The notes beneath the pieces were generated by a model, which was given only the letters and a program-made list of their open reading frames with translations, was not told where the DNA came from and did not search any database. Of a stretch of 64,000 nucleotides of DNA, positions 1-9,987 are shown in pieces. Origin of the DNA: Agarophyton chilense (taxonomy: Eukaryota > Rhodophyta > Florideophyceae > Gracilariales > Gracilariaceae); the NCBI GenBank assembly GCA_030374765.1, contig JARGXX010000002.1, positions 248,001 to 312,000 on the forward strand, written 5' to 3'. The position numbers and the translations under genes were made by a program. Each line of letters opens with the position of its first letter. The first letter of the stretch is position 1.

Positions 1-579
1 CACTAGCGTGGTCAAGGTGATAACTTTTATTGTTCTCTGTATGTTAGGAGTCTCGAAGCCGCCATATAGGTACTCTCCCGTTTGACCAACATCTTTTCGC
101 TACACCGCCGTTTCAACAGCCCTCAGCGTCAGCAGTCGAATGTGCAATGCCTTTCGTCAAGCACGCAGCCGGCGAGCACACCAGCTCACCGGCAGATGTC
201 ACCGCCGCCAAAACGATTACGAGCTGCTGTCTACGAATCTACGAAACCATCGACGCTCATCGCAGTCAACCAATAACGATGCCGCCGTCTCAACGCCCTC
301 ACTGTCCAATCTAAGCCCACGATCCGCCTCAGAGCTCCAGGCCCAGGAAGGGTGCCCAATCAGATCGTTTCACCCGGTCCAGTCTTACAACGTTACGGTC
401 AGCTATCGAAACCAAGTCATGCCCAAGAACCTCCAGTCGCAAGTGAAATGGCACTGCGCTTTTCGTTTCGCGCACAACACTTCATCAACAAAGCACGTAA
501 CCTTTTGCAACAAATCAAACCACAAAATGATCTGCGTTGAGTTTTCCACCGCCAAGTAGTGCAACGTCTATCCAATCAC
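1..579. other. No recognisable gene at window start
   Basis: Overlapping short open frames on the plus strand (up to 139 codons at 140-559) are Ser/Arg/Gln/Pro-rich, show no motif I recognise and overlap each other in different frames. The stretch is next to a transposase relic and may be part of the same mobile element, but I see no terminal repeat. Treated as non-coding or decayed sequence. Confidence 0.4.
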
Positions 580-1819
580 CTAATTACATGTTGGCGCTGC
601 GTCGCGGCTCAGATGGGGCATAGACGTAGAAATTATTTGGTTGGTACCCACTAAACGAGTTCGTAGATTAAATAAATGCATCGTACATAACAACACCGGC
701 TGCCTCTTTCCATTTTCTTCGAAACCAATTGGTCTTTCATGCAGGATAAAGTTCTTTGAAACGCCCTCATGCCCCATTCAGGGGCCTGTCGGACTGCGGT
801 TGCTTGCCGTATCATAATTAGTTCTCTCCCATGTTTCGACTTTGTTTCATCTTGAGCCGATTTGATCAGGAAATGAGTATTGCCCTCTAGCAAAATCAGA
901 ATTTACCACACATCGATATCCATGCTTCCCATAATATTTATAAGAGCTTGTCATGCACTCCTCCCCATTCTGAAACAAATTTATCGTGCATTCTGACCTG
1001 GGCATTGAAAGCACAAGCAATAATGAGCCCATTGGGAGAAAACACCAGCATATTGGCAACGTAATGACTGTGGGTTCATTCATCGTAGAACCGGTTTTGA
1101 ATGATGAAGTCACCGCTTTGGTTAAATAGAAGCTTAAGGCCGTCTCCAACTGCATAAAAATCTTCAAGGGAATAGTATTTGTCCTGTATGGCTTGTTTAT
1201 ATTTTCCGAACTCTGTTTCGCTTAACATTCGAAAGACTGCATTGTAGTCAGTACTTTGTGCCTTCAGCACAAGACGAAGCCGAAAAAGTAAGAACAAACT
1301 GGCTAAAGAAGCCGTCAACCCGAAGAGCGTAAACAGCGTCATTGTAGAACCTATTTTACGGTGCCAAGCGAGAACCAAATTTAAGCATTGCATCGCGTTG
1401 GGGGCACGAGGTCTGCCAAGATGCCGTTGTCTCATAGGTAACAAACGTATAACACCATTTTCTGAATACGCAGTGTATCTCGAGCAATGTGACTCAAACA
1501 AAGAACAATGATATCGAAAAGAATGATGGCAAAACCGGTGAAGGTAATCAAGGACTGGTCGCCAGCAGAAAAAATAGAAACTAAAAGGACAGTTATTGGG
1601 CTGCTGTAAAACTTGACGTGTTAAACGACGAGCACGCTTCCTTAGTTCACCAGGGATAAGGTGTTTGCGTAAATCTATTTGTCTATAGCAACGCCGGCTA
1701 TCAAGGAGAAGAAGTGTCAAGAGGACGGAGATCAAGGGCATCGTTTGGAGAGCAGCAGTTATTTCTGAGTGCTGATTGTGTGTGGCAGCCAGCCTGATAG
1801 GTGGAGAAGTGCTTGACAA
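580..1819 (-). pseudogene. Broken PIF/Harbinger-like DDE transposase (copy A)
   Basis: Relic of a cut-and-paste transposase of the PIF/Harbinger (DDE_Tnp_4) type. Read on the minus strand, the pieces in order are: a frame ending in a DGLKLL...SGDFIIQNRFY block (about 1180-1080); then a TGA where the family normally has Trp; then the same frame goes on as THSHYV...FSPNGLIIACAFNA...MHD...EWGG (about 1075-950); then a shift into FLIKSAQDE...APEWGMRAF (about 870-760); and finally a C-terminal NLRTRLVG block in a third frame (about 620). The three acidic positions expected of the DDE triad (D of GDGLKL, D of MHD, E of EWGMRAF) are all still visible, but at least one nonsense codon and two frameshifts prevent expression. 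The N-terminal 247-codon frame (1076-1819) has no clear HTH. A perfect hairpin lies 42 bp upstream of its start. No terminal inverted repeats were identified. Confidence 0.75.
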
Positions 1820-1860
1820 TTTAATCGCACGACTAAAATAGTAAGTCGTACCAGCATGGT

Positions 1861-1885
1861 ATCACGCCGGATGATCCGGCGTGAT
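1861..1885. repeat. Perfect 11-bp stem hairpin followed by a T run
   Basis: ATCACGCCGGA, loop TGA, TCCGGCGTGAT, then TTTTTA. It is a perfect inverted repeat just upstream of the minus-strand transposase relic. It may be a remnant of a transposon end or a fold-back; its resemblance to a bacterial intrinsic terminator is probably chance in this eukaryotic setting. Confidence 0.6.
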
Positions 1886-3049
1886 TTTTATCTGCGTGTT
1901 TCAGAGACGATTCGGCCACCGCACTTTGATAGCACTCAAAGTAGTCCTAAATTTGGTAATGCCCAAATTTCAATTTCAGGTTAAATCCAGTGGTACACCT
2001 GTCTACTATATATTCACGACGTTTCCCGTTGCTTAAATCCTCTATGACGAAACGGTTTCGTTCTTGCGTTTCTATAGATATCTTCTATCGCCCTTTCAAA
2101 AAAACCTACGATTCATGGGATTTTTTCAGAGTTAAAGTAGAAAACTAAAGAAGCAAAGTAATATAGATTATATATTAACCTGATTAGCTAGTATAGAAGA
2201 CAGCCATTTTGGGGGACAAAAACAGTGGTTACACTCTAAAAAATCGTTCTGGAGCTGTGTAGGAAACAGAACAACCCCTCAAAGAATACTCAATTTCGAA
2301 CAGTTCCCGAGGTGGTATAGACATTAGTATTGTAGACGTACGGCTTTTAAGGGTAAAAAGAGTAAGTAATCCCAACGAGTTACTTTGGGACACATTTTGA
2401 ACCACCAAACCATGGCTTGTTGCAATCCAAATCACAGATTTCTTCTAACGCAAAAACGCACAATATGGCCAGTGGGTTTATTTTGGGCGCCGACGACTGA
2501 CGCCCGAACTCATCCGATCTGGCTCTAACGCATGGAGAGCAGGCGCTGAAGCGCCTTTGCTCTGCATTTCGCTCTCACACACCCAGCACCATCACTCAGC
2601 ATTAGCGAAACACTGCGACGTCGTCGCTGCAGCTATGCAGAGGAAAGGTCATCATCACCTTCCATTCATAAACTCCGACAACATTTGCCCTTAACTCCTC
2701 GATAGCATGCGTCTTTTTCACATGTCAAACGAACCGATTTGGACGGCCCAGATGCTCTGCCTTTCACAGGTACGTTTTCTTTGTTCGTCACGCAACAAAA
2801 AACGCTATTGACACTCTATGAGTTTATCAACCAAAGTGATGGAGTATCACCAAGTCTGTCCATTTTTTTCATAGTGCGTACTGGGTCACGCAAAGGCGCA
2901 GATTCCCGAAGGATTCTATTAGTGCTGCGATGTTTCAGTAAACCATTTTCAATTGATGTGAGAGCATCCGTGGGATCCGGGGAGTCCTTCGTAGCCTATT
3001 TACCCTTATTAAACACACAGTCATACGTGCTGTTAAGGCGTTTTGACCT
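1886..3049. other. Intergenic, no gene seen
   Basis: Contains only short frames (68 codons on minus at 2229-2435; the start of a 121-codon plus frame at 2739 that runs antisense into the pogo relic). No motif, promoter or RNA gene is apparent. Base composition shifts from AT-rich (1.9-2.4 kb) to more GC-rich (2.5-2.7 kb). Confidence 0.4.
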
Positions 3050-3823
3050 TCAAAAGATGTCACTTGCATGTTTCCTTTCGTCACACTCTCTAGAGCTGTT
3101 ATGATCGATTCTGCGCTTCAAGTTCGTAAGGAACTTGTAGTCCAAAGGCCACAAACTAAATCTATTAAAGCTAAATATAATGTTCTCAGGAGAAACGACG
3201 CGATATGCCGCCACAACAAGCTTACTCTTTGACATCATGTTCGCATTTGGGAACTCTCCCGTCAGCAGCAAGGCATCGTGAAGATCTCTGGTCTCTGTTT
3301 TGAACCATTTGCTTATCAGAGAGTCACAGGGTTGCAGAAAGTGAGATGTGTTAGCAGGGAGCTGTATAACCCGAACATTGAACGAGTTGCACACTTCGAG
3401 CCAACGGTGACCTTTTCGAGAACTGTGGTCATCAAAAAGCAACAAAATAGAATCCTCTTTTAGTACGAATCTTCTGACGTAAGAGGCAAAATCAAATACA
3501 AACGCCGACAGTGTTTCCCTACCTATTGAACCTTTCTTCGTGCAGCAAACGAAAGTGCCGTTCGGAATCCAGGTACCACTGCACAGCTATCTTTAATTTA
3601 GGGGAAGCAACATGGATGTGTTCTTATCAACTTGATTCATCCAAGATGGTACAGTTTTATTTCCAGTGGCAATAAAAAATGGTAAAGCTATTAGTCCCGC
3701 CGCAAAAGTGGCACTCTCCTCTTTCAATTCCTTACCGTTGTCCTTGATGTTTTGGCGTCGCCCTGAGAAGTGAGTTTTTTTTGGACTGAATTCTTTTCCT
3801 TGCTTACCATACCGGGCATATAC
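3050..3823 (-). pseudogene. Pogo/Tigger-like DDE transposase relic
   Basis: Minus-strand remnant of a pogo/Tigger-class transposase (DDE_1 domain). The best part (3050-3445) carries LLFDDHSSRKGH, where the second catalytic Asp is retained, followed about 20 residues later by QLPANTSHFLQPCD, the family's LPANTS.LQPxD block with the third Asp. A frame further upstream on the same strand (3593-3823) starts VYARYGKQGKEF, which resembles the segment before the DDE core, but the link between the two is broken by stops. The 5' end is cut by the solo LTR that begins at 3824, so the helix-turn-helix region is missing. The copy is not functional. A different pogo-like copy is present at 46.6-47.9 kb. 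Confidence 0.7.
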
Positions 3824-4456
3824 TGTCATACAATCACCTCTGGGGTATGCTACTGTCTTGTCTCGGGAGCGTAGTGACGCTCAACCGTAGGGGGCGTGTT
3901 GACGCTCAACCTTAGACGGTAGACCTAGTAAACCTCGATGGTAACAGGGCACCGTGAAAACCCGCAGGGGCAAACGGCGAGGCGACTAGCCTATACCGTG
4001 TAGGTAAACGATGGTAGGCGTCGACGCGCGGGAAGGCTTGTGTGGTAGTTGACAAACTTTAACCAAAAGGTATATTCGTGACCCAAGTGATGCCTGCCTT
4101 TATCAGATAAGGATGGGGGAGGTGCAGTTCCCCATATACAGTGGACTGCACTCTCCAGATCACCCGGAAGGTGCCAACAAGGCACGGTCTCTGACCTAGT
4201 GTCAGAGACCTGGCCAGCACTGGCTACAGTGCCAGGTGGCCACTCAACTACTGTACTAAAATACGCATAATTACAATTACTATCACTAACAATTAGTCAA
4301 CCAGAAGGTACATGTCAGCACCACACGTGGCTGACCACACCTTGATGGTAGCTCGCCCGGAGCTTCGTGGCCGATGATTCCTCGCATCCATCACCTACAG
4401 GGTCAGTGTAGTATATTGACAACCTCAAAGGTCAGACCTTCTGCCAATATACGAAA
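3824..4456 (+). mobile_element. Solo LTR, family S, copy 1
   Basis: A 633-bp copy of a repeat found inverted at 58670-59303 (634 bp). Copy 2 has TGTCGTA...TACGACA termini (TG...CA with matching inverted ends); here the ends read TGTCATA...TACGAAA. It contains strong hairpins, e.g. GGTCTCTGAC / GTCAGAGACC near 4170-4200. No gag or pol lies next to it, so I call it a solo LTR. Flanking 5-mers (TATAC / TTTGA) do not match, so the target duplication is lost or one edge is rearranged. It interrupts the 5' side of the pogo relic. Confidence 0.7.
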
Positions 4457-4498
4457 TTTGAACACATCATTCAACTCTACTGTTCTTGTGATTATCTA

Positions 4499-4849
4499 TT
4501 AATAAAAAAAGTTCTTCATTTTTTTGTACCTAAACAAAATTTGACGTTTGAATTCACGCTTTATTGAAGATCTTGATAAAGACAAATTTAGATTTTTTAC
4601 AATTTTTTCGCAAGATGAAGTATTTTGGCATAGTTCTGGCTTAATTCCGTGCTTATCGGCCGGAGATAGTGACGTAGAATAGCCGGTTGAATTTTTTGTT
4701 CCGTATGTAGCGGGGTTTTTGATGAAGTTGCTGATTGTTTTTGGGCTGCGCTTGAGTTTTCGGGCTATATCTGCTGGAATCATACCCTGACGTACTAATT
4801 TCATGATTTCCAGCTGTTCAGAACGTTTTAGAGGTGCGCCACGAGCCAT
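4499..4849 (-). pseudogene. N-terminal fragment of a Tc1-like transposase
   Basis: Starting at the ATG of MARGAPLKRSEQ, the frame encodes a homeodomain-like HTH pair as in Tc1 transposases: LEIMKLVRQGMIPADIARKL then SPKTISNFIKNPATYG. This parallels the start of the intact transposase at 11590 (MGRGKPL...IAQTIGRS...VQNFLKDP). The frame continues into NLSLSRSSIKRE...YKKM, equivalent to about residue 110 of the intact protein, and stops at 4499. The whole DDE catalytic domain is absent, so at most a DNA-binding fragment could be made. An in-frame upstream extension to 4948 exists but the ATG at 4849 fits the family start. Confidence 0.7.
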
Positions 4850-5228
4850 AATTGAGATAATGATTGTATAAAGGATATACTTTTGAAACAGTTTGACTTG
4901 GTGGTTTTTATTTGTTGTGAAATGTGCTCTACAGTACGTGAAATGCATTTTTGGCGCAGTTTTTGTAAGGAGATATGTTTTTTAAACGCACTGTCTTTCT
5001 TGATAAAACGAGAAGCTGCAAAGATCTCACGAAATTTGGGTCTCCGTAATCCCTTAAATGATAAGAATGAATGGTCTTTATTTCTGTCGTAGACTGGAAA
5101 GCTTCTTTTCCGCTCTAAATTTGAAATTTTAAACCTGTGTAAATTTGAGCTACTTTTTAAGAGAAATTGTGGCCTCATATGAGGTAAAGTTGGTTTCATG
5201 TGACTCCAAATCTTTGGATGCATAGACT
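4499..5228 (-). mobile_element. Truncated Tc1-like transposon (family M)
   Basis: The right end of a Tc1/mariner-type element. Its last about 125 bp (5105-5228, ending ...GCATAGAC before TAG) match the right end of the 422-bp MITE at 49570-49991, including the subterminal TTTTTAAG(A/G)GAAATT and GGCCTCATATGAGG blocks. It encodes on the minus strand the first about 116 codons of a transposase (4499-4849). The left end with its inverted repeat is not visible, so the element is truncated. It establishes that family M is a Tc1-like family with a coding parent. Confidence 0.65.
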
Positions 5229-7900
5229 AGTAGTAAACTTCAGACTTCAAATGAATGCAAAATGGTTTAGATGTTGTTTTTGTGTCGTAGAGATTGAAAC
5301 ACGATTGCAAAAAGAACTTAATACTTTAATTCAGTTTTATTGCCAACGAGACAAAATTTCATGAGATTGTTGACTGTAACAAATCTCTGAAACGGGACAG
5401 GGGATGGAAAGATTTTGTCCTTCCTAACGAAAAGAAGTTATCTCCAAAGATAAATTTCCTGGCACGTCGGAATCAGTCGTGTCAAAGAGTTAGGAAGAAA
5501 AAAAGAGGGGATAGAAGAGAAATTGAAATATCCAACGCCCTTAGATTGTTTCCATCCCTGATCTATAAGATAAATACAGCTCAGAGCGGATGTGCTTCTT
5601 TTCTTTCTTTACTGCGGCTAGAGTATTCCTCTCTTCCAAATATAGGAAGAATACAATTCCTTGGTCCGTTATGTGGGTTTATTGTTTCTAGACGCCATGA
5701 ATAGTTTAATACGATATGTAGATAGCAAGCAACCTCATCGAGGATGAAATATGTCCATTGGGAGCTTTACAGAATACTTGTAACATAACACTAGTCCTCA
5801 AAACGTAGGACACCCTAGAATGTGCCACTTTTAGCTAGTTCACCAATTCTAAAGCTTTAAACGGCCCTATTCGCTTCCCAATAAATTCTAGACACAGATT
5901 TACGGATTGTAGGCTACGTAATAGCTTTAAAACTGGGCCTGACAAGTAGTAGGTTAGAAAAAAAAGGGCTACTATTAAAGATCCGAAATCGCCTTGTTTA
6001 CCATCTTGGGTAGTTAGATACGACCCGCACGATCCCGAAAGTCAAAAGAACACCTTTTTGAAGAAACCGCTCATTTGCCGCCATTTTCGCTGCGTTTGTC
6101 GATAATTCTTACAACACTTTAATGAATTGCTCATATGAGATGAGTCATCTCTGCTACAGAGAATTCGTTTCCGCCGCAGATCCATTTGTAGGTTTCCGCT
6201 CGCTTCCGCGCAATTGTCGACACATCGCAACAGATATTGCACTCCATTTCTTGGCAACCGCAACTAAAAATAAGGATTTTAAAAATGGTATCTCACCTTA
6301 GTACTTCTTTATATAATTCACTTTTTCTGCGTGTTTGACGATGATTAGGCTATACCCTAAAGACGTCTCAGCCCTTATGAGGAGAGAAAACTATAGAACA
6401 TGAAAAAGTAATACCGCATGGTTTATGTAAGCTACGAAATCAAAGCTTTGTCAAATTCTTTTTCGAATGCATCTATTTAAGTATAGGTACCAATGAAAGT
6501 GGGAAGAAGTGTAGCTGTTAAAAAATGGTAAATTGTGTATCAAGAGCTTCGAGTTTGATCAAAGGGCTCTTAAAAGCTTAATAACCCCGAAAGAAAAAGT
6601 CTAACTAGAATTCTGATTCAATTCTTCCACGCGTCGTCGTTTGTGACTGCGTCTACAAGGCCACGTGTATCTACCTGGGATAGAACCTTTGTAGAAAACG
6701 AAGGGATGGGAGCTTCCCCATGCACACCTTGTCCGCCTGGCGGGCATCCCCATCGGCGGCGCCTGTGCAATTAATATGTTTCAGTGCAAACTACGGCACA
6801 CCGCGCAGTGCACACGTACTGATGCGTCTGCCGTGCTATGCCTTCGCCTTGCATGAGGCAACCTTCATGGCTGACCAGAGCGTCTGCACTACATTGCTGT
6901 ACTTCCTAAGCGTGGCATCGACGAAACGCGTCACGAGTAAACAACACTTACTGGTTAGCTGCGTTCCACAATTCTTGGAATGGATGCTGATCAGGGTGGT
7001 GTAGAATGATCGCAAATTTCTCAATGCGCAGTATTTGGGTTTTGTACCCTCTGATTTTCGTCAGTTTCGGAAACAGGCCGAATGTGTTCCCATTTTAGGA
7101 GGAAGACACCAATGTAGATGCTGTGCCACGTCTCCCGTACACAGACTCGATTCCTACAAATACCAATGGTGGTTTATTTCTCGCCATATTAGAGTCCACG
7201 ATGTGGGCCCAACAAAGAAGCTGTTCACCGAGAAATCTTCGTTCCTTATGTTCATTTATCTTTCAGGGACTTAATTGAACGCTTTCTCTTAAACCTCGAA
7301 CTTCGAGGAGCCAATCTGGGCCCAATTCTGGTATTTGCCCTGCAAAGATTGTGTAAACTTCTTAAATATGATACCTTTAGAAGCTGAGCGTTTACAGTCT
7401 TGAAGAATGCCGGTGTTTCCATTTTGATTTATGCCGAATGATTAACCCGATCGACGTCAGCGCACTGGATGTCGCGTATGTTTTTCCTTCCATGTCGACG
7501 TCTTCGGAAAGTCCACGAATATCATCGCATGTATTCAGAGTTCTTCAGAGAACGTACACATGCAGACCGTTCCGCTGGGCAGAAACTCCAACAGCAATGA
7601 TAGTCTGTAACCATTAGTCTGAACTTCGTGGCATGATAACAAAGGACCCACAGCTCTGGTAGTCCCTGATAATTGTCACGATTCCATGAAAACAAGAGCA
7701 TAGAGTGTCCCGGCTGTTCAATGTCTTTGCCGGTGGAACTAACCACTCCATGTGTAGGCCTTTGTCCTTTGGCCCACACGTCATTCCAAACTCAGAATGT
7801 ATCATCAAAAAGCCTATCATGGCTGGTTGCCTAATAGACAACGTCTACCGAACCGTATTGCTCACCGGGGAAAAAAGTTAAACGTCTCTGAAGACAAGTT
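5229..7900. other. Long intergenic stretch, no supported gene
   Basis: About 2.7 kb with only short frames (94 codons at 6720-7004, 79 at 7035-7274, 85 and 75 on minus at 7522-7841), none with a recognisable motif. It is AT-rich from 5.2 to 6.6 kb, more balanced after. The 7.5-7.85 kb minus frames look like fragments of a decayed coding sequence, possibly another transposase, but I could not place them in a family. Confidence 0.35.
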
Positions 7901-7911
7901 CATCTCACGCC

Positions 7912-7919
7912 TATAAAAG
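7912..7919 (+). promoter_or_regulatory. Putative TATA box of the vWA gene
   Basis: TATAAAAG lies 97 bp upstream of the vWA gene's ATG (8016), a spacing that would give a short 5' leader. The intervening sequence is pyrimidine-rich, and no other ATG-initiated frame of note precedes the gene. Confidence 0.5.
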
Positions 7920-8015
7920 AGACCGATTCCCATTCTGTTTCCTCCCTTCGATCGCCACACACTCTTCTGTTCCTTCCAAGGTCATCAATCCCCATTTAAG
8001 TCCTGTGCTCTCACA

Positions 8016-9635
8016 ATGCGAGGCTACCTTCTCGTTTTTTTCACCCTTTTGGGTTCTTGGGCTGTTTCCTTTGCAGTTCCGACCGTGATTCGCCAAATGG
8101 AAACCGTAGATACTTGTCCAGTGGACGGTGTTTGTTTTGCTTTGGACCAAAGTGGATCGATCTCCTTAAACTATCCGGACTTACAGGAGTTTGTGATAGC
8201 CGTCTCTCGCGAAATTGAGTCTAATTCGCCATCTACTCTCTTCTCTGCATTTGGGTTTGCGAATGATGTCAGTGTGATTCAGTCTTCTACTTCAGAACTA
8301 GAATCACAATTCGTACCTGCCATTAATGCCCCCGTGACGCCTTCAGGGACTACTAACATGTACGCGGGGTTGAATGCATGCTTTACTGAACTCACGGAGC
8401 TAACTGGTATCAAGGTCATTGTGCTCTTGACGGACGGCGTAGACAACGGTTCTCCTTTTGCAATCGAACTCGCCCCTACCATCAAGGAGCAAGGAATCGC
8501 AATTATTACTGTTGGCATTGGAAGTGGAGTATCTAGTCTATACCTCCAACAGCTTGCAACGAGTCCTGACTTTTTCGTTGCCTCAACATTCACCACATTA
8601 CCCATCGAAGTGTTTGGTCTTACTCAGATGCTGTGCGAACTCCCTATGGTTTCGCCTTTCCCGACCGAGACGGCGGAAGTGACCCCAACAGTGGAAGTTA
8701 GCCCAACCCTAGAGGTGACCGAGACGGTGGAAGTGACCCCAACTGTGGAAGTTAGCCCAACCCCAGAGGTGACCGAGACAGTGGAAGTGACCCAAACTCC
8801 GGAAGTAAGCGCAACTCCAGAGGTGACCGAGACAGTGGAAGTGACCCAAACTCCGGAAGTAAGCGCAACTCCAGAGGTGACCGAGACGGTGGAAGTGACC
8901 CCAACTGTGGAAGTTAGCCCAACCCCAGAGGTGACCGAGACGGTGGAAGTGACCCCAACTGTGGAAGTTAGCCCAACCCCAGAGGTGACCGAGACGGTGG
9001 AGGTGACCGCAACTCCAGAAGTAAGCGCAACTCCAGAGGTGACTGAGACGGTGGAAGTGACCCAAACTCCGGAAGTAAGCGCAACTCCAGAGGTGACGGA
9101 GACGGTGGAAGTGACCCCAACTCCGGAAGTTACTGTTACACCCGTCGTAACTGAAACGCCAACCGTAACAACAATCGTTGACGCGTGCGAAATGGCCTTC
9201 CAGGCTTGTGATTTCACATTTGCAGACACACAAACAGTGCCAACGCTCTTGCTCCCATCTGTTCCTGATCAGCCATTCACGTCAAGAATCGTATCAAGGA
9301 ATCAAAACATCAACATCGGCGTCGTGAATACTAATGGCATTGTGCCAGAATTCATTGAACCTGACGGCAGCGTTGTGCCAATCACGGACGAGACAGAGGC
9401 CTCCCAGCCGTTTTCTCCAACGCAGTTCAAACCATTCTCTACCCCTGATGACAATGGCTCGGCTATTGGCCACGAGACCTTCCAGGGCAATCAAGCATTT
9501 GTAATCCCTGACCGATGTGTGCGTGTGTTTATCACTTCCTTCCAAATTCTTTCAACTCAGGAACCGTTCTTTGTGGTGGGTAACGTGGATGCCACCATCG
9601 ATGATAATGCATGTGTTGTCTTCAGAACTGGGTAG
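8016..9635 (+). CDS. Secreted von Willebrand factor A-domain protein with repeat stalk
   Basis: A 539-residue protein probably exported to the surface or cell wall. Residues 1 to about 20 form a signal peptide (MRGYLLVFFTLLG...). A single vWA domain follows (about 36-212) with a complete metal-ion-dependent adhesion site: D44-x-S46-x-S48 in DQSGS, Thr in SGTT (about 112), and Asp140 in LLTDGVDNG. Such domains bind protein or polysaccharide ligands through Mg2+. Residues 220-381 are nine 18-residue Thr/Pro/Glu/Val repeats, likely an extended, possibly O-glycosylated stalk. The C-terminal about 150 residues contain several Cys and form an unrecognised domain. The start is supported by the signal peptide and an upstream TATA box. 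It has no visible intron and is convergent with glyoxalase II. The ligand is unknown; the domain call is firm. Confidence 0.9.
   Translation: MRGYLLVFFTLLGSWAVSFAVPTVIRQMETVDTCPVDGVCFALDQSGSISLNYPDLQEFVIAVSREIESNSPSTLFSAFGFANDVSVIQSSTSELESQFVPAINAPVTPSGTTNMYAGLNACFTELTELTGIKVIVLLTDGVDNGSPFAIELAPTIKEQGIAIITVGIGSGVSSLYLQQLATSPDFFVASTFTTLPIEVFGLTQMLCELPMVSPFPTETAEVTPTVEVSPTLEVTETVEVTPTVEVSPTPEVTETVEVTQTPEVSATPEVTETVEVTQTPEVSATPEVTETVEVTPTVEVSPTPEVTETVEVTPTVEVSPTPEVTETVEVTATPEVSATPEVTETVEVTQTPEVSATPEVTETVEVTPTPEVTVTPVVTETPTVTTIVDACEMAFQACDFTFADTQTVPTLLLPSVPDQPFTSRIVSRNQNINIGVVNTNGIVPEFIEPDGSVVPITDETEASQPFSPTQFKPFSTPDDNGSAIGHETFQGNQAFVIPDRCVRVFITSFQILSTQEPFFVVGNVDATIDDNACVVFRTG
8673..9158 (+). repeat. 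In-frame minisatellite, nine 54-bp units
   Basis: Encodes the consensus VEVTPTVEVSPTPEVTET nine times (first and last units diverged). Two unit types alternate: VEVTPTVEVSPTPEVTET and VEVTQTPEVSATPEVTET. Several neighbouring units are near-identical at DNA level, indicating recent expansion or homogenisation. Because the period is a multiple of three, all three frames on the minus strand also stay open here, creating false ORFs. Confidence 0.95.
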
Positions 9636-9987
9636 AACATCACAATCGCATATTATATAATTCATTTCATTTCCTCTCAAGTACAAACTGACTACTAGAT
9701 AGACTGATGGAAACCTTTGCATCGCTTATTCCGAGAACACTGTAAAGGCTTTTAACAAACTTGCGTTTACTCAAAAACTGTGTGAGAACATAGAAGGCAA
9801 GTACTGGGTTGACTGCAGAGAGCGTGATTGTTTGCAAAAAAGGAAGGTTGATAGAAGACCGATAGGGCGATCTGCAGCGGCGCTGAGACCAAATTTAGAG
9901 AAATTGTTGTCGCGAGCACTTCAGCGGATTTTAGACTGAACTGCTTTGAATTGAAAAGCACTCGGTTTCTGTATATGTCGTTGAACC
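9636..9987. other. Convergent intergenic region
   Basis: The 352 bp between the 3' ends of the vWA gene (+) and glyoxalase II (-). It would hold both 3' UTRs and polyadenylation sites. AT-rich stretches (ATATTATATAATTC near 9650) are compatible, but I see no classical AATAAA signal. Confidence 0.4.

Noticed and set aside
1861-1890. Hairpin plus T run as a bacterial terminator or sign of bacterial DNA
   Set aside because: All recognisable genes around it are eukaryotic or eukaryotic transposons; no bacterial gene is present.
7522-7841. Minus frames possibly from a piggyBac-like transposase
   Set aside because: The resemblance was too weak; no catalytic motif could be aligned.
8624-9229. 201- and 174-codon frames on the minus strand opposite the vWA gene
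   Set aside because: They exist only because the 54-bp repeats keep every frame open; composition mirrors the repeat and there is no start context or motif.
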